Below, piece by piece: positions 56,341 to 64,000 of a DNA stretch of 64,000 nucleotides. The DNA lies in contig OX419756.1 of the NCBI GenBank assembly GCA_948567375.1, positions 31,014,333 through 31,078,332 on the forward strand, given 5' to 3'. The stretch comes from Lunularia cruciata. Taxonomy: Eukaryota; Streptophyta; Marchantiopsida; Lunulariales; Lunulariaceae. The notes below the pieces were generated by a model that ran no database searches, had not been told where the DNA came from, and saw only the letters and a list, made by a program, of their open reading frames with translations. The position numbers were made by a program, and so were the translations under genes. Positions within the stretch are counted from its first letter, which is position 1, and each line of letters begins with the position of its first letter.

Positions 56341-56451
56341 ATAAGCTATTGTGCGTATATACATCACTACATAACATACAACACTCTCAACATCATACAC
56401 TATAGAAGCACAACTCACACATAAGTCATACATAGACTCTAAAGTGCCACA
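56341..56451 (-). repeat. E LTR, first 110 bp
   Basis: On the minus strand TGTGGCACTTTAGAGTC at 56451 repeats the beginning of the E LTR (57047) for about 110 bp and stops at the B pol junction. Ten bases, ATCTGATTAT on the minus strand, separate it from the complete LTR. Confidence 0.75.
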
Positions 56452-56461
56452 ATAATCAGAT

Positions 56462-57047
56462 TGTTTACCACTCTCAACTCAACTCAACTTAGATCAGTAC
56501 TTGATCTGTCACTCTATAAATTGCCAAAAACTAGGCATTGATTACAATCAAGCCACACCCACTCCAACATAGAGAATCTAGGTGACGCTCGCTGGCCTTT
56601 GTCCACCATAGCCAAGAACTCGAAGGCTCAACACTAGAGAAGTGAGCTCTTTGGAGTTGCACTTCAAAATTATACTTCTTGGACGCAAGCTAGGTTTGAA
56701 CTGTAACGGTCCTGCTGATGGCACATTCGATGGTGCAAATGGTGCAACATGATGGTGGGCCCCACCGTGAAGTCAGTACCCCAAACACAAAATCTGACCG
56801 TCGGAAAGTAATCTTTGAGAAACTACTGAAATAACTCCAACTACTATCACTACAACTCTAGTGTGCGAGCAATCTAGATGTGAAACTACAAATAGCATGA
56901 CAATTGTTGTGCATATATACATTGCTACACAACATACATTGCTGTCAACAACATACATTGCTGTCAACAACATACATTGTTGTCAACATCATATAGTATA
57001 GAAGCACAACTCACACATAAGTCATACATAGACTCTAAAGTGCCACA
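56462..57047 (-). repeat. 3' LTR of E
   Basis: On the minus strand TGTGGCACTTTAG at 57047 to GTGGTAAACA at 56462, 586 bp. A polypurine AGGGGAGTGAT (57048-57058) precedes it. The right half holds short ACATACATTG(C)TGTCAACA tandem units (56930-56985). The LTR end is the nearest CA before the second LTR start and is less certain than the start. Confidence 0.7.
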
Positions 57048-57299
57048 ATCACTCCCCTAGCTGGCGGTTAGGTCCCTCTCACTCCATATAATCATCTACT
57101 CTAAGTATATGGTATACCCTATAATGGGCAAAGATCAAGAGGCCAGGGGCTATGGAGCCCCATCGTTAGTCGTATGTCTACAATCTATACCATATAAGAA
57201 TGAACTAGCTATAGGTCAAGTACATCTAGGACATAACCACTGTCCCTTAGGAACCACCATGAGGGGAGGAGTCATACATGCCATCTTCTCAAATAGCTA

Positions 57300-60260
57300 T
57301 CACATACTAACATAGTAGTAGCTCCACCAGAAGAGCCACATAACATAGTACCATAGTACCATCATTTGGGAGGTGGCATGGTGCACAATTATGCACATGA
57401 TTCTTCCAAATAACACCATCACGTCCTTGTAACACAAGGATTCCAGATGGAAAACCCTCATGCACTCTCAAAATAGTGCGGCCTATCAAAACATCAAGTG
57501 TCATTGGTGTTGTTTGCTGTAGATATACATAGTTGCCTAGATGAAATTGACGGATTGAGGGTCTATAACCTCCTCCTCAAATGGTAGCATAGCATAAAGT
57601 ATCTCTATGATAAGCAATCACCAAGTTCTCAAAGGCCATCGGCATCACTCTCCAAAAGATCTCTGCCCACTGAGAACATGCACTCATCCATATATTTGGG
57701 TCATCCAAATCCAAAACTACAGTAGCATCTTGATGAATGGCTGCAGGTAAATTTGGATCTTGTCCATAGAGTAGAAAGTACAGAGAGAAGGATGCTAAGG
57801 AGGCTTGCCAACTGAACTGATAGCCCATGGCCAACCAAGGTAACTAGAGATCTCAATCTCCCAAGTGGCCATTCTACAAACCATTACTTTTGCAATCCTC
57901 TCTTCACCGTCTGAACCACTCTCTCTGCTAAGCCATTTGCCTCAAGGTGATCTTGAGAGGTAGTATGGTGATCAATCAAAGCCTTGTCACACAAGACCTG
58001 AAACTCTCCAAGAAATTTGTTCCCTGATCAATCAAAACCTCAACTGGTGCACCAAAATGACTAAGAACTCAATCAAGGAACGAGTAAGTTGTCCCTTCAC
58101 TAGACTTGTCAAGAAGTGCCACAAACTCAATCCACTTGGAGAAGTGCTCCACCATCACCAAAACATACCGATGATGTCTCACAGTCAGCGCTAAAGGTCC
58201 AATGAAGTCCAAACTCCAACGGTAACCCAATCCCATGATAGGTAATGGGTGTAACTGTGGCATAGGAGCATTAAATGATGCCCTAACTTGGTCACAAACC
58301 ACACATCTGGCAACAAACTGTTGTATCTTGGTCTGCATGCCACGCCACTAATAATGACTCTGGAGTAAGCTATATGTATGCTTTACTCCAAAATGTCTTA
58401 GCTCTTCATGAGCATGACGGACCAACTATGGTCTCTAAGATGGAAGTGGTACTACTCGCACTCTACCATCCTCCCATACATGCAAAAGGTGTTTGCTCTC
58501 TAATCTGAACTGTCTGGCTTGCTGAAGAACATGGTATCTCTCCTTGGCCCCAATTGTGGCACCCACAACACCAGTGCAAAGATAGTTCATCACTAAGACA
58601 TCATCATGAATGTCTTGCTGAACTGTACCAATATCTTCACTCTTTGGGTCTGTGACCTCAATAACTCCTTGTGTATAGACTGAGAGAGATGCCACCAAAA
58701 CCTCAAAAAATATACATAGAAAGGCAGATGCATGCCAACCAGGCACCATCTCCTCATCTGTCTCACCATGCCAACGTGCTCCAATCTGATCTTGCTGGCT
58801 GGGACATGGGTTTCTACTCAACCCATCTGCATCATGGTTCACCACTCCAGGTCTATGAACAACCGTGAAATAATACTCTTGTAAAATTAGAGCCCATTTT
58901 GCAAGCTTCCTTGAAAGCTTGTTGGACTCCATCAACCACTTTAGTGGCTGATGATCAGTGATGAGAGTGAAGGGGTTGCCAAATAGATAACATCAAAAAT
59001 GTGCTACTGCCCAAACTGCTTCCAAGCACTCTCCCTCATATGAACTATACTTTGCCTCCGCTGAATTGTTGGAGTGACTAGCATAGGCCACCACAAACTC
59101 CTTCCCCTCATCATCATGGAAGGTAAGCACCGCTCCAAGCCCCAACATACTCCAATCAGTATGAACTTGAAATAGTCGTCCTTTGATTAGTCTCCTCAAA
59201 ATAGGAGTAGATGTCAACCTCTCCTTGAGCTCTACAAAAGCTCTCTCCTGCTCATCTCCCCAACACCACTCATGTGTAAGATTGGTTAGCTTTGTCAAGG
59301 CCTTGGCAATGGCACTAAATCCTCTAATATAGTGGCAATAGAAGTTTGCCAACCCAAGGAATGCTTGCACTCTACTGATATCCATAGGGCAAGGAATACA
59401 TGCAATAGCCTCCACCTTGGTCTACTAAACACCAAGTCCTCTAGGGTAGATAGTGTGACCCAAATACTCAACCTGCTCATGGAAGAACCTACACTTCCCA
59501 AGATGTAATTTGAGTCCATGAGATCTCAACCTCTCAAACACCTCCAACAACTGTCTCTCATGCTCCTCCACAATAGTGCTATAGACCAAAATGTCATCAA
59601 TATAGCACTGAGCAAAATCCAATCTAGCTAGGATCCTATCCATGACCCTCTAGAACTCAGCAACAAGAGTGTTCTTTAACCCAAAAGGTAAGAACCTCTA
59701 TTGATATAACACATCCTTGCCGTGAAGATCAATAGCCCAAAATGTTGACTTGGACTTATCCTCCTCCATGATTGGCAACTAATGATATCCCGTTTGAAGA
59801 TCCAAAGTACTGAAGACCTTTGCATGCCCAATTGCATCAAAAATCTCCTCCGGTGTAGGCATGGCATACCAATCAGCCCAGGTCTATTGGTTGATAGGAT
59901 GGTAATCTCCACACATCTGCCTATCTGTGTAGTTTCCATGCATATCCTTCTTGGCTGGCATCATTGTCGTTGATGCATACTCTCCATGTGAAATCTCCAC
60001 CAAACCAGTTTCAAAAAGGTCACTACTCCGGCTCTGAATCAATGTCCTCTCCATATCACTATATCAATAAAGACGTTGGAAAATTGGTGTATTGCTAGTC
60101 AGCTCAATCCATATACCAGGTCCCTTCAAAGCACCCAAATCCTTCATATTGAAGGTAAAAAAGCTCGTGTGGCTCCTCAAGAACCTCCAAACCCTCCGTC
60201 TTTCCTCTCTAGTAAGCTTGGGTCCAAGATCTGGCTCCCAAGTATCCCCTATAATTGTAC
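57300..60260 (-). pseudogene. E pol (RT, RNase H, integrase), degraded
   Basis: Minus-strand order: RT with DYHPIN, FSTLDLQTGYH and, open 59643-59425, CYIDDILVYS with both Asp kept, GKCRFFHEQVEYLGH. RNase H at 59415-58993: VQAFLGLANFYCHYI, VHTDWSMLGLGAVL. 58935-58435: LAKWALILQEYYFTVVHRPG, DADGLSRNP. Integrase from 58338: zinc part CVVCDQ, first core Asp in WSLDFIGPL, second Asp in LIDQGTNF; the Glu motif (NGLAERVVQ) is readable only in another frame. The C-terminal end has LLYGQDPNLP and LQGRDGVIWKNHVHNCAPCH. No chromodomain. This lineage differs from A, B, G and X. Gag and the 5' LTR are not seen above 60260. Confidence 0.8.
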
Positions 60261-60889
60261 TAGGAGTGGAAAGATGTTGTTAGGGAATTTGTTTGGCCTT
60301 GAGAGTGCATCGGGCACCTGGCTGCTTGTGCCTAGTTTGTCCTCGGCCTTCACTAAATTGGCTAGCTCACGCGGTTTCAGCTATGGTTTTAGGACCTGAC
60401 GGTTCTTAGGAGAGGCTGGAATTTTTACGAACAACAACTAGTATTCTATTCAGCTCAACCAGGCCAGACTACTGGGTCAAACCTTTCATATAGACGGACT
60501 GAGAGCTCCTAAAATGGAGCTTCCATGACGCTAGTCATAGGTCAAACACACCATCATCTTAGCTCTACTAGACCTGCAAAATTTTCTTTCCTGTTGAGCC
60601 TTCTCTCTCTTGCAAGGTCCTTCATTCTCTTGCAAAGAAACCCATTTTCTCCCCTGCACTCTCAAGGCCTTGCTTTCTTGTGAAAATTTCTTTCCTCTAC
60701 CCTGCACTCCTTCAAGGCATACTCCTTGCCATTTGTTCATCTGGCCACTGTCATGCTCAATAGCACATTCAAAAGTTTTCTCTCTCCTTTTGTCACAGAC
60801 CAAGGCCAGGCAACCTTCAAAAATCTCTCTTCAATAGTTCACTCCTGTCCAGACCAAGCCCTGGAGACTCTCGCTCCTTCACTCTGAAT
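60261..60889. other. Non-coding stretch upstream of E
   Basis: No motif of gag or protease could be found on the minus strand, where E gag would be expected. A 107-codon plus-strand frame over 60076-60399 overlaps E pol and is chance. A CT-rich run starts near 60590. Confidence 0.4.
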
Positions 60890-61020
60890 AGTCTCTCATT
60901 CACTTTGTCATGTCTCTCATTTGCTCTATCCAGTCTCTCATTCACTCTGTCCAGTCTTTCATTCACTTTGTCCAATCTCTCATATACTCTGCCCAGTCTC
61001 TCATTCACTTTGCTCAGTCT
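60890..61020. repeat. 21-bp tandem repeat, about 6 units
   Basis: Units of the type CAGTCTCTCATTCACTTTGTC recur from 60890 to 61020. On the minus strand they read as heptapeptides VNERLDR (open 61029-60817), which would form a short coiled coil; on the plus strand they read LSFTLSS. The frame is short and has no other gene-like signs. Confidence 0.85.
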
Positions 61021-61442
61021 CCCCTTCATGAGAATCCTTCACTGTTACATTTTTAACATCATATCCTCTACATTCAAAATTCATTCCATGTCCACCTTTT
61101 CACAACAAACATTCTTCATTCAAAAGTTGCTCTCCTATCAACATTCTTACAATAAACATCCTTCCACATTCAAAATCATTCCCTGTCCAGCTAGAGCTAG
61201 TGTCCTAACACAAATCTATTCATGTCATTGGCTACTGCTCAGGGAAGCCAACCTTCCAAATCTCTCCTATCTTGTGCAAGGCAAAGTCAGACTCTTGAAT
61301 TTCTTCTCCAACTCCCACCCTAGTTCAGTCCTTCATGCATTTCAACTCCTTCTCTTCTTCACTATTCCAAATCAATGACCAAGCAAAACTCAAAAATATC
61401 CTGCTCTTGCAATAGCCATAGGCCTCCACTCTCAACATTTCC

Positions 61443-62043
61443 CCTCCTCCTATCACAGCCCTAAGGCATCTTGAAAATTTCCTCTGGCCTTGCAACACTC
61501 TCACTCAACCTTCGAATTTCTTCTCCTGGCCCTGTCACAGCCCTAAGGCATCTTGAAAATTCCTCAGCCATCAAGACTCTCACTCAACTTTCAAAAATCA
61601 TCTCCTGGCCCTTTCACAGCTCTAAGGCATTTTGAAATTCCTCCCTGGCCTGCAACACTCTCACTCAACCTTCCAACTTTCTCTTCCTATCACAGCCCTA
61701 AGGCATTTTGAAATTCCTCCCTAGCCTACAACACTCTCACTCAACTTTCCAACTTTCCTTTCCTGACACAGCCCTAAGGCATGTCAAAAATTCATCTCTG
61801 GCCCTGCAAGATTCTCACTCAACTCCTGAAAACTTTCTTCTCCTGTCACAACCCTAAGGCATTTCAAAAATTCCTCTTAGGCCCTGCAAGACTCTCACTC
61901 AACTCCCAAAAACTTTCTTCTCCTATCACAGCCCTAAGGCATTTCAAAAATTCCTCTCTGGCCCTGCAAAACTCTCACTCAACTCCCAAAAACTTTCTTC
62001 TCCTATCATAACTCTAAGGCATTTCAAAAGTTCATCTTTGGCC
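61443..62043. repeat. About 80-bp tandem repeat, 8 units
   Basis: CTAAGGCAT starts at 61461, 61543, 61622, 61698, 61774, 61854, 61934 and 62014, giving periods of 82, 79, 76, 76, 80, 80 and 80 bp. Units contain a CACAGCCCTAAGGCAT core, TCTGGCCCTGCAA and CTCTCACTCAACT. The last three are most alike. The array stops exactly at the end of the A LTR (62044). The region 61030-61440 holds looser related CT-rich sequence. Confidence 0.9.
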
Positions 62044-62722
62044 TGTGAGCCGGCCTGTCTCTCACTTAGGATGAACCTCTGATGGCTATTATGGTAGCGC
62101 ACCATGGACTAAGAAGGCAAGGAACCTCAACTCTATCATACTCCTCCAAGGCTAACACTCCAAGACTCAAGACATTGCTCACTAGAGAACTCAATGAGAG
62201 AGAGATAGTTGCAAATGAAAGGATGATGAGTACCTCCTCACTCCTTGTTTATATACTTGTGAAATAGTTACGTACCAAAGTTACTAATTACCGTAGTAAC
62301 TCAAGTTACTAGACTAAAAGTCAAGTAAAGTCAAAAAGTAGAAAGGAATATCCATTCACATGGGCATATTCCCCTTATCTTGACCCAACCACTAAAGCAA
62401 GGATTCCTTCACATGGGCTATCCTTGGACTAAAGAAGAATCCAAAACAAAAAGGCTTGCGGGCCCAAGAGTTCTCAACTCTTTCCCCAAAGCCAAACACC
62501 TAGGAATAATACCAAGTCAACACACTAAAATCCAAAATAGTGGTGCTCATCTTTTCTACTTCCTCTAAAGTAAGGTCCCATCTATCTTAGCTATGACTAA
62601 CTTTAGCTAACCATGACTAATATAGAACCATCCTTTATCTCTATATAAATAATATCTCTTAAGTACTTGTAATACCAAGCTAAATATCACAATACCACAC
62701 ACATGCACAAATGGGTGTTACA
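62044..62722 (-). repeat. 3' LTR of the right-hand A element
   Basis: On the minus strand TGTAACACCC at 62722 to CCGGCTCACA at 62044, 679 bp. It is close to 18583-19254 over its whole length and is placed as the 3' LTR by the adjoining polypurine tract and pol end. Confidence 0.9.
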
Positions 62723-62733
62723 TTTACCCCCGG
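62723..62733 (-). other. Polypurine tract of A
   Basis: CCGGGGGTAAA on the minus strand, directly before the LTR. The same 11 bases stand before the LTR at 22412. Confidence 0.8.
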
Positions 62734-62770
62734 ACTAAGTTTTCACTTTGTCCTCAAAGTGAAGGTCTCT

Positions 62771-64000
62771 CTACCTTCTATGGTACATCTTCAACTTATC
62801 ATGGTTAATCCTATCAAAGTGTCTTCCTCCCAACTCCTTGAGATCATAGGTGTAATTGCCCCACACCTTCTCTACTATGAAAGGTCCAAAGTACTTAGGC
62901 AAAAACTTCTTTTGCACTCTCTTGAATCGAATGGAATCAAACAACATTACCCAATCACCTTCTTTGAAAGGCTCCACCTTCTTCTTGCCTTGCCACTTGT
63001 CATAGCTCTCCTTTTGTTTCCTTTGGGCTTGCTCCACTCGAACCATAGCAACTGCTCTTGCCTCTTCCAACTCCATGAGTTGATCCTTCCTTGACTTCCT
63101 TGCATCACTTCCTTGTGCTTTCTTCAATCTCCTATGAATGCTTTGGAAGGTAGGAAGATCAAAGTGAATAGGTAAGGTAGACTCAATACCATACACCAAT
63201 TGGAATGGAGAATATCAAGTGGAAGTCTTCATGGTTGTCCTATACTCCCACAAAACTGCATGAATCCTCTTGACCCAATGATGTTTAGCCCCCTCCATTT
63301 CTGCATCTTTGGCCAACATCATGCACAAGGTCTGATTGGTTCTCTCTGCCAAGCCATTGGAATTTGGCTTATAGGATGTAGTTACTCTATGTGTGATAGA
63401 GAAATGTCGTAGCATGGCTGTAGTAATGCTTCCTATAAACTCTCCTCCTCTATCAAAAACCAACTCCAAAGGGCATCCAAACCTAGTGATAATGCGTTCA
63501 TAAAGAAATCTACCCACTTCATCTTCATTCTTGTCCCTCAATGGTCTAGCCTCAACCCACTTGGTAAGGTAATCAGTAACTACCACAATGTACCGATTGT
63601 TCCTTGGGGTTCTATTGAGAGGTCCTACAAAATCAATTCCCCACTTCTCAAAAGGTCCTAGCAATGGAATTGATCTAAGTGGTGGAGTGGATGTAGACTT
63701 TCTAGCAAAAGCTTGACAAACATGACAAGTTTTGCAATAATCAAGACAATCCTTGAAAATCCCTCTCCAATGGTAACCTGCATCTAGAATCTTGAAAGCA
63801 GTCACCTTTCCTGCAAAGTGTCCTCCACATACTAAACCTTCATGAAACTCCTTTATGAGTAGGATAGACTCTTCCTTACCCACTGCTCTTCGAAGTATAC
63901 CATCTGCTCCTTGGTGAAAAAGAATATCCTCCACCATTGTGTAAGGTCTAGATCTTGCTGCAAGGGCCTTCCTCTCCCTAGCATGCATCCCTTCTGGATA
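62771..64000 (-). pseudogene. A integrase, open except for one TGA; runs off the window
   Basis: Integrase inserts the element DNA. The minus-strand frame 63988-63215 carries the zinc domain (HEGLVCGGHF with the second His, CKTCHVCQ). The full catalytic triad is present: Asp in GIDFVGPLNRT, Asp in LVFDRGGEF and Glu in GLAERTNQTL. A TGA at 63217-63215 (TST*YSPFQLVYG), one base from an ordinary codon, separates it from 63199-62771, which holds the C-terminal domain: WVMLFDSIRFK, the GPF motif KYFGPFIVEKVW and the end HDKLKMYHRR. There is no chromodomain. The other A copies keep only the first core Asp (8546-9034). This is the best preserved pol part of family A. Confidence 0.85.

Noticed and set aside
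57047..57120. E LTR start as the 3' end of a tRNA-derived SINE
   Set aside because: The preceding polypurine tract and E pol upstream explain it as an LTR.
60905..61378. A 157-codon plus-strand frame, Ser/Leu/Phe-rich, with a signal-peptide-like start
   Set aside because: It spans the 21-bp repeat and CT-rich DNA; the translation is low complexity, and I see no homologue or regulatory context.
61443..62043. CRISPR-like array because of regular 80-bp spacing
   Set aside because: The whole 80-bp unit is repeated without unique spacers and the surroundings are plant retrotransposons.
1..64000. tRNA, rRNA, snRNA, organelle or bacterial segments
   Set aside because: No cloverleaf-like, rRNA-like or chloroplast/mitochondrial gene sequence was recognised on either strand; tRNA-like words at primer sites are only 12-20 bases.

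Overview
The window looks like nuclear DNA of a land plant with a large, repeat-rich genome. Evidence: every recognisable coding stretch belongs to plant-type Ty3/gypsy LTR retrotransposons (a chromodomain lineage primed by initiator tRNA-Met, and Athila/Tat/Ogre-like lineages with tRNA-Asp-like primer sites), LTRs are nested in LTRs, and no cellular gene, organelle segment or RNA gene is visible. A gymnosperm or another giant-genome plant would fit, but the sequence does not fix the species. I use private letters for the families: A, B, E, F, G and X.

Layout. 1-2064: minus-strand gag fragment of family X. 2065-7279: plus-strand A element (LTR, primer site, a zinc-finger ORF upstream of gag, then reverse transcriptase), whose gag region is replaced by an X LTR remnant (4255-6414). 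7280-8545: truncated short X LTR. 8546-19254: minus-strand A element with an open gag and a broken pol, split by a complete B chromovirus (12415-18040) that left a 5-bp target duplication. 19255-22400: pieces of X and F. 22401-23908: A LTRs, one inserted in another, plus an inverted piece. 23909-34796: minus-strand G element interrupted by two solo X LTRs, a long one (25131-28937, duplication ATAAA) and a short one (31635-33551, duplication CTTAG). 34797-47556: the most complete X element (X1), with a 2.2-kb F LTR-like insert (38264-40482) and a 3.7-kb 3' LTR. 47557-55379: a second X element (X') whose 5' LTR holds a long X LTR, which itself holds a short X LTR. 55380-56340: 3' end of a minus-strand B element. 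56341-60260: minus-strand E element. 60261-62043: non-coding with two tandem repeats. 62044-64000: 3' end of a minus-strand A element with a nearly open integrase.

The most unusual feature is in the X LTR. Its long form (about 3.5-3.8 kb) carries a degraded reading frame of roughly 800 codons, outside gag-pol: an N-terminal globular part, a charged linker, a long coiled coil and a conserved C-terminal tail. A short form (about 1.9 kb) keeps the LTR ends and the C-terminal tail but lacks the rest. Perfect 5-bp duplications around copies of both forms show that each behaves as an LTR. Other points of interest are the zinc-finger ORF upstream of gag in family A and a cluster of seven GAAGCTTC palindromes (heat-shock-element-like) before the TATA box of the B LTR.

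Nearly all frames carry stops, frameshifts or lost catalytic residues, so nothing here is an obviously active element. Matches between copies were made by eye; LTR ends rest on TG...CA termini, target duplications and loss of similarity between copies.
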